A stretch of 64,000 nt of DNA from Flavobacterium fryxellicola (GTDB lineage Bacteria > Bacteroidota > Bacteroidia > Flavobacteriales > Flavobacteriaceae), in the NCBI RefSeq assembly GCF_900143245.1, contig NZ_FRDK01000009.1, forward strand, positions 81,213 to 145,212. The letters are read 5' to 3'. Below are positions 45,321 to 54,931 of this stretch, piece after piece. Position numbers and translations under genes: made by a program. Positions within the stretch are counted from its first letter, which is position 1; the number at the start of each line of letters is the position of its first letter. The notes beneath the pieces were generated by a model, which saw nothing but the letters and a program-made list of their open reading frames with translations, did not search any database and was not told where the DNA came from.

Positions 45321-46043
45321 TTAACCACATAGAAACATAGAAAAAAAGAGGTTGATAGTCCAATTCTTGGATTAACATAGTTCTAATTTATGCTTTAAAA
45401 ATGAAATATCTTTGAAAATGAAATATCTATAAATCTAGGCAGTCACTGAGCAAAATTGAAGTGTATTTAAACAAATTGAATTACGTCTAGTGGAGTTTGT
45501 TTAAAGATATATCAGTCAAAAAATAGTATTAAATTGAAGTAGTTTGAGGAATGATTACACAAAAACATCTAAATGATTTAAGCTTTCAAATTATTGGTGC
45601 GGCAATAGAAGTTCATAAAATCTTGGGTAGAGGCGTATTAGAACGTGTTTATCGCCAATGTATGAAAGTGGAATTACGGTTACGAAATATTAATTTTATT
45701 TCAGAGCATAAAATACCTGTAATTTACAAAGGCACAATGATGGAATCTGATTTTAGATGTGATTTGTTAATTGAAAACTTGATTGTTATTGAGTTCAAAG
45801 CCGTTTCAAAAATGCATCCTGCTTTTGAAGCAAAACTTTTGAATCATATGAAATTACTAAAATCACCGAAAGGTATTTTGATAAATTTTAATTGTTATAA
45901 TATTTTCAAGGAGGGACAAAAGACATTTGTTAATGAATTTTATAAAATTTTACCAGAAGAATAAATAAATCCGCCTATGAAATCTAATATTAAGCGAAGC
46001 TTCTTTATACACAAATTAAAATTCTATATCTCTATGTGGTTAG
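45321..46043. mobile_element. GxxExxY unit bracketed by inverted repeats
   Basis: A 723-bp segment flanked by 22-bp imperfect inverted repeats, left 45321-45342 and right 46022-46043, matching at 19 of 22 positions around the core TAACCACATAGA. The unit carries a single GxxExxY gene. A related TTACCACATAAAATATAGA lies just left at about 45213. I interpret it as a small repeat element of the kind seen around GxxExxY and IVP genes in Bacteroidota, not proven mobile. The 45204-45550 gap also holds two AATGAAATATCT copies near 45400-45430. Confidence 0.55.
45551..45964 (+). CDS. GxxExxY family protein (PDDEXK_3-like)
   Basis: A 137-residue protein. The family name motif is seen as GRGVLERVYRQCMKVELRLR near residue 27, with the nuclease-like FRCDLLIENLIVIEFKAV (D ... 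E-x-K) near residue 67 and LLNHMKLLKSPKGILINF near residue 92. The PDDEXK-type core suggests a nuclease fold, but activity is unknown. It lies inside a pair of inverted repeats. Confidence 0.85.
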   Translation: MITQKHLNDLSFQIIGAAIEVHKILGRGVLERVYRQCMKVELRLRNINFISEHKIPVIYKGTMMESDFRCDLLIENLIVIEFKAVSKMHPAFEAKLLNHMKLLKSPKGILINFNCYNIFKEGQKTFVNEFYKILPEE

Positions 46044-46111
46044 ACCATTTAAAGTAATACATAATAAAAATGACCAAAACAATACACCTAAAACCAAAAT
46101 ACCATAGTACA

Positions 46112-47797
46112 ATGAGAAAAATAATTCTATTCCTTTCCTTAGCAATTCTAAGCTGTAAATCAAATGAAAAAACGGCAGAACCTACGGGATTAGTAACTTC
46201 AAAAGCGATGGTAGTTTCAGCTCGGGAAGAAGCTTCACAAATTGGTGTCGCAATCCTAAAGAAAGGAGGTAATGCTTTTGACGCTATGGTGGCTACGGAA
46301 CTGGCTTTGGCAGTTTCCCATCCACAAGCAGGAAATATTGGCGGTGGTGGTTTTATGGTTTTTAGAAAAGCCAATGGAGAAACTGGAGCGATTGATTACA
46401 GAGAAAAAGCTTCTTTAGCAGCCTCTAAAGACATGTTTCTAGACAAAAAAGGAAATGTAATAGAAGGAAAAAGTACTGCAACAGCGCTCGCTTCTGGAAT
46501 TCCTGGCACTATTGCAGGCATATTTGAAGTACACAAAAAATATGGCTCTTTACCAATGAGCGAAATTCTGAAACCCGTCATTGCACTCGCTGAAAAAGGT
46601 GTTGTTGTCACCAAATTTCAAGCAGAAAGTTTGGCTTACAATAGAGCCTCTTTTATTAAAAGGAATGGAAAAAATAGTTTATTTTCTAAAGTCTATAAAG
46701 AAAATGATACCATAAAATATCCTGCGCTGGCAGCCACTTTAAAACGAATTGCCAAAAACGGCCGCAATGAATTTTACAAAGGCGAAACTGCTCAAAAATT
46801 AGTTGCGTTCTTGGCAAAAAAAAGAGGAAACGCCACAATGGAAGATTTTTCTACATATGCAGCCAAATGGCGAAATCCAATAACTTTTCAATACAAAAAT
46901 TTAAAAATTACTTCGATGTCACCTCCCAGCAGTGGCGGAGTTTGTTTGAATCAAATCATGAAAATGATTGCTCCTTTCAACCTTTCACAAATGGGACACA
47001 ACAGTCTAAAAACCATTCAGGTTATAACAGAGGCGGAACGAAGAGCGTACGCGGATAGGAATTACTTTTTGGGTGATCCCGATTTTGTAAAACTTCCTAT
47101 TGAAGAATTAGTGAGTCCCTCTTATTTAGAAAAAAGAATGAGTGATTTTTCATTTGATAAAGCGTCAAAATCATCAGCTATTGCACATGGGATTATCAAA
47201 GGATATGAAAGTACCCAAACTACGCATTATTCGATTGTAGACGCTGCTGGAAACGCAGTATCAGCAACAACCACTTTAAATGATAATTACGGCTCTAAAA
47301 TATATTGCGATGAATTGGGTTTCTTTTTGAATAACCAAATGGACGATTTCAGCGCGAAACCAGGAATTCCAAACTTATATGGACTAACCGGAAGTGAAGC
47401 TAACAGCATTGCTCCTGGCAAAAGAATGCTAAGTTCTATGACGCCTACGATTGTCGTAAAAGACAATTCGCTTTTCATGGTTGTGGGTACGCCGGGAGGT
47501 TCTACCATAATTACATCGGTTTTACAGGCCATATTGAATGTGTATGAATTTGGAATGAGTATGCAAGAATCAGTAAATGCTCCAAGATTTCACCATCAGT
47601 GGATGCCAGATGAGATTACTTTTGAACCCAATTCTTTCGATAAAGAATTATTCAATAACCTAAAGGAAAAGGGATACATCATCAATGAAAAAAACAAAGA
47701 AATCATTGGTGAAGTCGATGCAATTTTGGTCCTTCCAAATGGTAAATTAGAAGGTGGCGCTGATAAAAGAGGTGATAACAAAGCTGTTGGTTTTTAA
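46112..47797 (+). CDS. ggt: Gamma-glutamyltransferase, lipoprotein, copy 1
   Basis: About 561 residues from ATG 46112, preceded by a lipoprotein signal (LFLSLAILSC, cysteine 15). Conserved GGT parts: VSAREEASQIG, GGNAFDAMVAT, NIGGGGFMV, GIPGTIAGI, and the autocatalytic threonine of TTHYSIVDAAGNAVS (T370), then SSMTPTIV and GTPGGSTIITS (oxyanion loop). It cleaves and transfers gamma-glutamyl groups from glutathione. The signal suggests action in the periplasm or outer membrane. The adjacent copy is a tandem paralogue. Confidence 0.92.
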   Translation: MRKIILFLSLAILSCKSNEKTAEPTGLVTSKAMVVSAREEASQIGVAILKKGGNAFDAMVATELALAVSHPQAGNIGGGGFMVFRKANGETGAIDYREKASLAASKDMFLDKKGNVIEGKSTATALASGIPGTIAGIFEVHKKYGSLPMSEILKPVIALAEKGVVVTKFQAESLAYNRASFIKRNGKNSLFSKVYKENDTIKYPALAATLKRIAKNGRNEFYKGETAQKLVAFLAKKRGNATMEDFSTYAAKWRNPITFQYKNLKITSMSPPSSGGVCLNQIMKMIAPFNLSQMGHNSLKTIQVITEAERRAYADRNYFLGDPDFVKLPIEELVSPSYLEKRMSDFSFDKASKSSAIAHGIIKGYESTQTTHYSIVDAAGNAVSATTTLNDNYGSKIYCDELGFFLNNQMDDFSAKPGIPNLYGLTGSEANSIAPGKRMLSSMTPTIVVKDNSLFMVVGTPGGSTIITSVLQAILNVYEFGMSMQESVNAPRFHHQWMPDEITFEPNSFDKELFNNLKEKGYIINEKNKEIIGEVDAILVLPNGKLEGGADKRGDNKAVGF

Positions 47798-47813
47798 ATG
47801 CATACTACTAAAA

Positions 47814-49499
47814 ATGAAAAAAATAATTATACTACTGAGTATTTTAACTATGAGTTGCAAAACCCAGAAAAATAGCGCTCCTCCTACGGGATTAGTTGCG
47901 ACAAAAGCAATGGTCGTCTCAGCACGCGAAGAAGCTTCCAAAATTGGTGTTGAAATCATGAGAAAAGGGGGCAATGCTTTTGATGCGATGGTAGCAACAG
48001 AATTGGCTCTTGCAGTTGCCTATCCGTATGCAGGAAATCTTGGTGGTGGTGGTTTTATGGTGTATCGAAAAGCAAATGGCGAAATTGGTTCTCTCGATTA
48101 CCGAGAAAAAGCCCCATTAGCAGCAACAAAAAATATGTTTCTAGACCAAAATGGCAATGTAATAAAAGGTAAAAGCACCGAATCTCCACTTGCTATTGGG
48201 GTTCCCGGAACAATTGCTGGTGTTTTTGCCGTTCACGAAAAATTGGGTTCACTCCCTATTGAAGAAATTTTGAAACCCGTTATTGCACTAGCAGAAAGAG
48301 GAGTTGTTGTTACAAAAAGACAAGAAGACCGCCTGGCAACTTATCGAGATAAAATCATCAAGGTAAATGGAGACAGGACCTTATTTGCAACCGCTTTCAA
48401 GGAAAATGAGGTAATACGCTATCCTGCACTCGCCGCTACATTAAAAAGGATTTCAAAAAACGGCAGAGATGAATTTTACAAAGGGGAAACAGCAAAAATT
48501 TTAGTACAATACTTGCATCAAAAAGGAGCTATAATTACGTTGGAAGATTTAGCTCAATATGAAGCCAAATGGAGAACACCGCTTACTTTTGACTATAAAG
48601 ATTTGAAAGTTATTTCGATGCCACCACCTAGTAGTGGCGGAATATGTCTGGCTCAAATATTTAATATGATTGCTCCTTTCGACTTGGCAAAAATGGGCCA
48701 TAATTCAACTGAGGCGATTCAAGTTATAGTAGAAGCCGAAAGACGCGCCTACGCAGATAGAAGTTACTATTTGGGCGATCCTGATTTTGTAAAAATCCCG
48801 CTTAAAGCGCTAATGTCTACTAAATATTTGAAACAACGAATGTCAAATTTTAGTTTTGAAAAAGCTACTTTATCATCGGATATAAAAGAGGGTACAGTCA
48901 ATTATAAAGAAAGTATGGAGACCACGCATTACTCAATTGTTGATCAATTTGGTAACGCCGTTTCGTCAACTACAACGCTAAATGATGGGTATGGATCCAA
49001 ATATTATTGTGACGAACTGGGATTTTTCCTAAATAACGAAATGGATGATTTCAGTGCCAAATCAGGTGAACCCAATATGTTTGGATTAGTGGGCAATGAG
49101 GCCAACAGTATTGCGCCACAAAAACGAATGTTGAGTTCCATGACTCCCACCATCGTAGAGAAAAACGGTCAATTATTTATGGTTGTAGGTTCTCCCGGAG
49201 GCTCTACTATCATTACATCAGTATTGCAAACCATTTTAAATGTTTATGAGTACAGTATGAGTATGCAGGAGGCAGTGAATGCACCTCGTTTTCATCACCA
49301 ATGGTTGCCGGATTTGATCACTTTTGAACCCAACACTTTTGACACTAAAACATTTGGATCCTTAAAATCAAAAGGATATTTAATCAATGAAAAGACAACT
49401 CCTGTTATAGGTAAGGTAGATGCCATATTGGTTTTACCAAACAATAATCTGGAAGGTGGTGCTGATTTTAGAGGAGACGACAAAGCGGTTGGATTGTAA
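47814..49499 (+). CDS. ggt: Gamma-glutamyltransferase, lipoprotein, copy 2
   Basis: About 561 residues from ATG 47814 (an earlier frame extends 60 bp into the preceding gene and is not credible). The lipoprotein signal is LLSILTMSC. The same core is present as in the upstream copy: VSAREEASKIG, GGNAFDAMVAT, NLGGGGFMV, GVPGTIAGV, catalytic TTHYSIVDQFGNAVS and GSPGGSTIITS. It is a tandem duplicate, 16 bp after copy 1, diverged by many conservative changes, so probably both are active with somewhat different substrate loops. Confidence 0.92.
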   Translation: MKKIIILLSILTMSCKTQKNSAPPTGLVATKAMVVSAREEASKIGVEIMRKGGNAFDAMVATELALAVAYPYAGNLGGGGFMVYRKANGEIGSLDYREKAPLAATKNMFLDQNGNVIKGKSTESPLAIGVPGTIAGVFAVHEKLGSLPIEEILKPVIALAERGVVVTKRQEDRLATYRDKIIKVNGDRTLFATAFKENEVIRYPALAATLKRISKNGRDEFYKGETAKILVQYLHQKGAIITLEDLAQYEAKWRTPLTFDYKDLKVISMPPPSSGGICLAQIFNMIAPFDLAKMGHNSTEAIQVIVEAERRAYADRSYYLGDPDFVKIPLKALMSTKYLKQRMSNFSFEKATLSSDIKEGTVNYKESMETTHYSIVDQFGNAVSSTTTLNDGYGSKYYCDELGFFLNNEMDDFSAKSGEPNMFGLVGNEANSIAPQKRMLSSMTPTIVEKNGQLFMVVGSPGGSTIITSVLQTILNVYEYSMSMQEAVNAPRFHHQWLPDLITFEPNTFDTKTFGSLKSKGYLINEKTTPVIGKVDAILVLPNNNLEGGADFRGDDKAVGL

Positions 49500-49535
49500 C
49501 GCTTTGACTTCGTTCCTACTAAAACCCATGCAACT

Positions 49536-50223
49536 ATGCTAAATGAGCTATTTATTAGCTTTACACTTGCTTTAGAAAATGCTTTTGAGAAAATAAAAAT
49601 TCAGAGAATAGGTATGCAATGGCAAAACACATGAAGAATAATTTTCTCTTTTTTGTAATAAAAAACAGCAAAAAGAAGATCTGTTTTTAAGCAAATAGGG
49701 AAAGAAAATAAACAAAAAGTTACCACAAATTCGAACGCAATTGTATTAGCTCCATATTCGAAACCAGAACGGAAATTGCACTAGTGTACCATTAAAATTT
49801 TTATAAAAGAAAGTAAAGGAAAATACAAAAAACAGAACCTCCAACTCATTTAAAAACGGATTACTACAAATTCTTGGTGAGACAGTGTTGATTCGATTGC
49901 AAAATCTATTTCAGGCGACTATTTATTGGAATTTCCGTTGAAAACAAAAAATGTAAAAGAACGATTTTCGACGTCAGAAGACATTTGGTTGAACCGACAT
50001 GCGATCTAATTTCAATTGAAATACAAACAGAAGACAGCTGTCAGCGTTTTATTTCCGACATGTGGTAAACTAGAACGTTCTAAGGAGTTTTTTATTCAAA
50101 AAGCTATTGGTTGGGCCTTGCGAGAATATGCAAAAACGAATCCAGTAGCGGTTCAATAATTGGTAAAAACGAGCACTTTAAAACCAGTAAGAATAAAAGA
50201 GACGTTAAAAAATATGTCTTAGG
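49536..50223 (+). pseudogene. DNA alkylation repeat (AlkD-like) protein, decayed full-length
   Basis: The stretch can be read as an AlkD-like protein of the normal length of about 230 residues. Opening MLNELFISFTLALENAFEK is in one frame, then MAKHMKNNFLFF in another, and from about 49770 a constant frame reads KPERKLH*CTIKIFI, DSVDSIAKSISGDYLLEF, TSEDIWLNRHAI*FQLKYK, SKEFFIQKAIGWALREYAK and NPVAVQ*LVKTSTLKP. At least five stops and a frameshift interrupt it. The order and spacing match the family exactly, so this is a dead gene, not a chance hit. Confidence 0.85.
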
Positions 50224-50235
50224 ATAAAATAATAG

Positions 50236-50243
50236 TAGTTTTG
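50236..50243 (+). promoter_or_regulatory. Bacteroidota -7 promoter element of the ClC gene
   Basis: TAGTTTTG fits TAnnTTTG and lies 20 bp before the ClC start codon. No clear -33 TTG at the expected spacing was seen. Confidence 0.4.
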
Positions 50244-50263
50244 TATCCCTTTTAAAAAACATC

Positions 50264-52048
50264 ATGTTCAAAAAATATATTTCAAAACTAGAAACAGTAA
50301 TTGCAATTGCGCAGTCTTTATTGACTCCAAAACAGTTTATATTTCTATCCGCTGTTTTAGTGGGTATTTCTTCTGCATTTGCTGTAATTGTACTAAAAAC
50401 GTTTGCACACTGGGTATTTTCATTTGCTACTTACGTTAATGGAATCTTGAAATTAGGATTTATGAATAGTATTCTACCGATCATAGGTATAGTATTGACT
50501 GTTTTAGTGGTTAAAAAAGTTTTAGGAGGGAAAATCCAAAAAGGGACTTCGCAAATTTTATACGCTGTAGCCAAAAAAGCAAGTATTATTCCAAAAAAAC
50601 AAATGTATGCTCAAATCGTCACAAGCTCCTTAACAGTTGGTTTAGGAGGTTCCGCAGGTTTAGAAAGTCCTATTGTGATTACTGGTGCCGCTTTTGGTTC
50701 GAATTATGCGCAAAAATACAAACTGAGTTATAAAGACCGAACCTTACTAATAGGATGTGGTGTTGCTGCCGGAATTGCCGCCGCTTTTAACGCGCCAATT
50801 GCAGGTGTTTTATTTGCCGTCGAGGTATTGCTAGTAGATGTGAGTATTGCAGCTTTTACACCCATCATGATCGCGGCTGCAACAGGTGCTTTGGTATCCG
50901 TAATTGCCTTAGACGAGAAAATTTTATTGTCCTTCAAACAACAACAAAGTTTTGATTATCATAACATTATTTATTATATTTTGTTAGGATTGTTAACAGG
51001 ATTTATATCCATATACTATTCCCGTAATTTCCAGAAAGTTGAACATTTTTTTGCAAAACTAAAGTTATCACCCTATAAAAAAGCACTGTTTGGAGCTTCC
51101 ATTTTAGCTATTCTGATATTTATTTTTCCGACACTTTTTGGAGAAGGATATGAAAGTATTAAAACATTATCCGAGAGTGATCCCGGAAAATTATTAGAAA
51201 ACACCTTGTTTAGTGAGTTTAGAGACAACAGTTGGGCGTTATTACTTTTTGTTGGTAGCACGATGATGCTAAAGGTTTTTGCAACAGGGATAACCTTAAG
51301 TAGTGGTGGAAACGGAGGCAACTTTGCTCCTTCTCTGTTTCTAGGGTCTTATGTTGGTTTTTTCTTTTCTAAATTTCTAAATTTAACAGGGCTTACTAAT
51401 TTGCCTATCAGTAATTTTACTATGGTTGGCATGGCTGGAATCTTGAGTGGTTTGTTTCATGCTCCGTTGACTGCGATATTCTTAATCGCAGAAATAACTG
51501 GAGGTTATAACTTAATGATTCCCCTGATGATTGTAGCCTCTATTAGTTTTGCGATTTCAAAACGTTTCGAAAAACATTCAATGGATGTCAAAACGCTGGT
51601 GGAAAAAGGACATGCCTTTACCAGTAATAAAGACACAAATGTGCTATCTACTTTAGAGACCAATTCCATAATACAAACTGATTTCTTGACAATAACTCCT
51701 GATGAAAATTTAGAAAGACTCGTAGATTTAATTTCCCATTCCAATCAAGTCATATTTGGTGTGGTCGACGCAAAACAAAACTTATTAGGAATAGTTCATT
51801 TTAATGATATTCGAGAAATAATATTTAATTCCTACCGCGTAAAATATACGTTGGTCAAAGAGATAATGCTTGCGCCTATTGAAATAATTTCACCTGATGA
51901 CAGCATGGAAATAGTCATGAACAAGTTTGAGAAATCAAAAAAAGCATTTTTACCTGTCCTCAAAGAGGAAAAATACTATGGTTTCATCTCTAAATCTACC
52001 GCACTGGAGGCTTATAGAACAAAACTAAAATCAATGACGATAGAATAA
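50264..52048 (+). CDS. ClC family chloride channel/transporter with CBS domains
   Basis: A 594-residue protein: a ClC core of about 420 residues (LGGSAGLESPIVITGAAFG with the gating-type glutamate; NAPIAGVLFAVE; SSGGNGGNFAPSLFLGSYVG; GMAGILSGLFHAPLTAI) followed by two CBS domains (TDFLTITPDENLERLVDLIS and IMLAPIEIISPDDSMEIVMN). The glutamate in place of the external gate suggests H+/Cl- exchange, but this cannot be settled from the sequence. Downstream is rnpB on the other strand. Confidence 0.9.
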   Translation: MFKKYISKLETVIAIAQSLLTPKQFIFLSAVLVGISSAFAVIVLKTFAHWVFSFATYVNGILKLGFMNSILPIIGIVLTVLVVKKVLGGKIQKGTSQILYAVAKKASIIPKKQMYAQIVTSSLTVGLGGSAGLESPIVITGAAFGSNYAQKYKLSYKDRTLLIGCGVAAGIAAAFNAPIAGVLFAVEVLLVDVSIAAFTPIMIAAATGALVSVIALDEKILLSFKQQQSFDYHNIIYYILLGLLTGFISIYYSRNFQKVEHFFAKLKLSPYKKALFGASILAILIFIFPTLFGEGYESIKTLSESDPGKLLENTLFSEFRDNSWALLLFVGSTMMLKVFATGITLSSGGNGGNFAPSLFLGSYVGFFFSKFLNLTGLTNLPISNFTMVGMAGILSGLFHAPLTAIFLIAEITGGYNLMIPLMIVASISFAISKRFEKHSMDVKTLVEKGHAFTSNKDTNVLSTLETNSIIQTDFLTITPDENLERLVDLISHSNQVIFGVVDAKQNLLGIVHFNDIREIIFNSYRVKYTLVKEIMLAPIEIISPDDSMEIVMNKFEKSKKAFLPVLKEEKYYGFISKSTALEAYRTKLKSMTIE

Positions 52049-52135
52049 TATACTACAAAGCAAAAAGAATAGTGCTGCTTTCTTAAATTTATTTTGATCT
52101 TAAAAGGAAATTTGAAGATCCCCATTTGAATAAAA

Positions 52136-52454
52136 AAGCAGACCTGTAAGCCGGATTCTGTTAACACTGAATTTATTTCAGCATTACCTTATCATTTATC
52201 TAGATTACGCATTACTGCGTAACTCAAGCTATCTACCCTTCAGCAACGGACGAGAAGCCCTTAAATGCTGATATACTTGATATTTCACCGCATAGAGTTT
52301 ACCTGGTTTCACTACAGCATTACCTGTACATACTTTCTGTTGCACTTGTCCTAATTCGCCGAAGCGAACCGGCGGGCGTTACCCGCTATGCTTCCCTATG
52401 GTGTCCGGACTTTCCTCCTTCTTGATTACTCAAAACGGCGATAAGGCGGTCTGC
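52136..52454 (-). ncRNA. rnpB: RNase P RNA
   Basis: Both conserved ends are present on the minus strand: GAGGAAAGTCCGGAC (positions 52402-52416) and ACAGAATCCGGCTTA (52147-52161). The 5' GCAGACC pairs with the 3' GGTCTGC, which sets the helix P1 and the approximate ends. Length is about 320 nt. A TAAATTTG -7 element just upstream (52459-52466) fits transcription starting at the P1 base. It is the ribozyme that trims tRNA 5' leaders. Confidence 0.93.
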
Positions 52455-52458
52455 GGTG

Positions 52459-52466
52459 CAAATTTA
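52459..52466 (-). promoter_or_regulatory. Promoter -7 element of rnpB
   Basis: TAAATTTG on the minus strand matches TAnnTTTG and lies about 5 bp before the RNA 5' end inferred from helix P1. Confidence 0.65.
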
Positions 52467-52577
52467 CACTATTTAATTCTTTTTTTACATTTAAGATTCC
52501 TTACTTTAACATCCCTTTTACAATGAATTCATAATAAAACAGTTACCTTTATAAATCAACCTTAAAACTGTATTATT

Positions 52578-52877
52578 ATGTCACATATGTATCACTATGC
52601 CACTGTTACGAAAGCTTTAGATGATTTGAATGAGATGGGATTTACTTACGATTTCAATCTTAACGAGGCTGATCTAATAAAAAATCCTGATCATTATGAA
52701 ATTCAACATATTTATCGCTATGAAGGAGATAGCAATCCGGATGATGAAGCAACAGTATACGGGATAAAATCAAATTCTGGTAAAAAGGGTGTATTTGTTA
52801 CCGGGTTTGCAGCCAATTCTGAAAATGGCGCTGCAAGGGTATTAATAGACATCAGCATTAAAGGAAGAAAAAAATAA
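52578..52877 (+). CDS. Conserved 99-aa protein, often misnamed PRPP synthetase
   Basis: A 99-residue protein with the conserved phrase [18 protein letters not shown], then [22 protein letters not shown] and [13 protein letters not shown] recall the same small protein in many Flavobacteriia under the name phosphoribosylpyrophosphate synthetase, but it is one third the length of that enzyme and lacks the PRPP-binding motif. Its real function is unknown. It is single, 100 bp from rnpB. Confidence 0.6.
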   Translation: MSHMYHYATVTKALDDLNEMGFTYDFNLNEADLIKNPDHYEIQHIYRYEGDSNPDDEATVYGIKSNSGKKGVFVTGFAANSENGAARVLIDISIKGRKK

Positions 52878-53108
52878 GGTAATTGAGCAAGAGAATTGGA
52901 TCCCATTCAAATAAAGAAATTATTTATGTGGCAGTTTGTGGCAGTATCATCCTAAAGATAAGGTAGCCTTCTCATACACATCCATATCTATTTTGGGCTT
53001 AAAAGATGGATGTACACTTTTATATGCCTTTCAGCAGAAAGTTCCAGTCTAGGGACTTTTGTTAAAAATCACAACTTTGAAAATTATAAAATCTTTTAAT
53101 GCTTAAAT

Positions 53109-53139
53109 TTTTGCATCACTAAATTAAACTCTATATTTG
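53109..53139 (+). promoter_or_regulatory. Promoter of dnaX
   Basis: TTTTG ending at 53113 is followed after 18 bases by TATATTTG (53132-53139), a full match to the Bacteroidota TTG-N17-23-TAnnTTTG consensus. It lies 19 bp before the ATG at 53158, so an earlier in-frame ATG at 53137 would lie inside the promoter and is rejected. Confidence 0.75.
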
Positions 53140-53157
53140 CTTTCGAATAAAAATTCT

Positions 53158-54917
53158 ATGGAACAATTTGTTGTATCGGCTCGTAAATATCGTCCTCAAA
53201 CATTTAAAGATGTTGTAGGACAAAAAGCCATTACCAATACGTTATTAAATGCTATAGAAAGCAATCACTTGGCTTCGGCGTTATTATTTACAGGCCCTCG
53301 TGGGGTTGGTAAAACAACTTGTGCTCGTATTTTAGCCCGAAAAATTAACCAGCCAGGATACGATGATCCAACCGAAGATTTTGCCTTTAATGTATTTGAA
53401 TTAGATGCTGCATCTAACAACTCGGTGGATGATATTCGGAATTTAATAGACCAAGTTCGTATTCCACCACAAACGGGACAGTACAAAGTTTATATTATTG
53501 ATGAGGTTCACATGTTGTCCTCGGCCGCTTTTAATGCTTTCTTAAAAACATTGGAAGAACCACCAAAGCATGCTATTTTTATTTTGGCTACGACCGAAAA
53601 ACACAAAATTATTCCAACGATACTTTCTCGATGTCAGATATTTGATTTCAAAAGAATCACCGTAAAAGATGCTAAAGAACATCTTGCCGAAGTGGCTACC
53701 AGTCAAGGTGTTAATTTTGAGGATGATGCTTTGCATATTATTGCCCAAAAAGCAGATGGCGCCATGCGTGATGCTTTGTCTATTTTTGATCGCGTAGTCT
53801 CTTTTTGTGGAAAAGATTTAACACGTCAAGCCGTTACAGAAAACTTGAATGTACTGGATTATGAAACCTACATCAATGTCACCGATTTGATTTTGGAAAA
53901 TAAAATTCCTGAATTACTATTGGCTTTCAACGAAATTCTTGCCAAAGGATTTGATGCCCATCACTTTGTATCTGGGCTAGCTTCTCATTTTAGAGATTTA
54001 TTAGTTTCTAAAACGCCAGCTACATTATCTTTATTAGAAGTTGGAGAACAAGCGCAGCAAATGTACGGTGTACAAGCACAAAAATGCAATCAAGACTTTC
54101 TTTTGAAAGGAATAGAAATTGCAAATGATTGTGATTTAAAATATAAACTAAGCCAAAATCAGCGCCTGCTCGTTGAACTTTGCCTAATGCAACTAGCCTC
54201 TATCACTTTTGATGGAGAAAAAAAAAAGTTGATCAATTTATAATTCCTCCTACTTATTTTAGAATAAATGATTATTCTATAGTTGAGACCAAAGGAAGGG
54301 AATCTGCCGAGCAAAGTCAAAATTCACTTCTGAAAAGCGAAGCCGTAATCCCTGTAGTTGCTTCTACTATAGAAAAAGAGTTGACTACTAAAGGTACTGC
54401 GACATCAGTTCCAACTCCTGTCGTAAAAATCGAAAGAACTCAAACCAATGAACCGAAGGTGTCAGCATTTTCATTATCGAGTATTCGTGCCAAAAAAGCA
54501 TTAGAAGAAAGTAGTAAAGGAATCATAAAAGAAGTACTTCACTTACCCACGGAATCTTTCACCGAGACAGAAATGTTGCTGTATTGGAATAAATATGCCC
54601 AACGATTAGGAGATAAAGGCTATAAAATCATGGAATCCTTATTACTCATTAACGATCCAAAATTAAATAGTACTGCGATATCAATTGAATTACCAAATGA
54701 AGGTTCTAAATTAGATTTTGAAAAAGAATTACATGGACTTCTAGGCTATTTGAAAGGACACTTACACAATCATGACATTACAATCGAAGTGATAGTTAAT
54801 GAAAGTGTTGAAAATAAAAGAAGTTTCAATGACCAAGACAGATACAATAGATTTTTAGAAATAAATCCAAATATTGAACTATTACGCACAACATTTGGAT
54901 TAGATTTAAATGTATAA
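53158..54917 (+). CDS. dnaX: DNA polymerase III subunit tau/gamma (frameshifted gene)
   Basis: The full-length tau requires a -1 shift at the A10 tract 54218-54227; without it translation stops at 54243 (361-aa gamma-like). In frame 0: Walker A GPRGVGKTTCA near residue 46, IIDEVHMLSSAAFNAFLKTLEEPP, ATTEKHKIIPTILSRCQ, and a AAA+ lid to about 355. After the shift the reading becomes VDQFIIPPTYFRIND and continues to VKIERTQTNEP, then the tau C-terminal domain ending FGLDLNV (586 aa in total). E. coli zinc cysteines are absent, as the segment between Walker A and DAASNNSV is short and acidic. Confidence 0.88.
54217..54228 (+). other. Slippery site for tau/gamma frameshift in dnaX
   Basis: GGA GAA AAA AAA AAG TTG contains A10 and the heptamer A AAA AAG (54222-54228) in the E. 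coli dnaX phase. A -1 slip (or polymerase slippage adding one A) joins the gamma frame to the tau frame. GGAG lies immediately upstream, and TTGATCAA just downstream is a weak palindrome; no strong stimulatory hairpin is visible. Confidence 0.7.
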
Positions 54918-54931
54918 ACGGTAGTTAAAAA

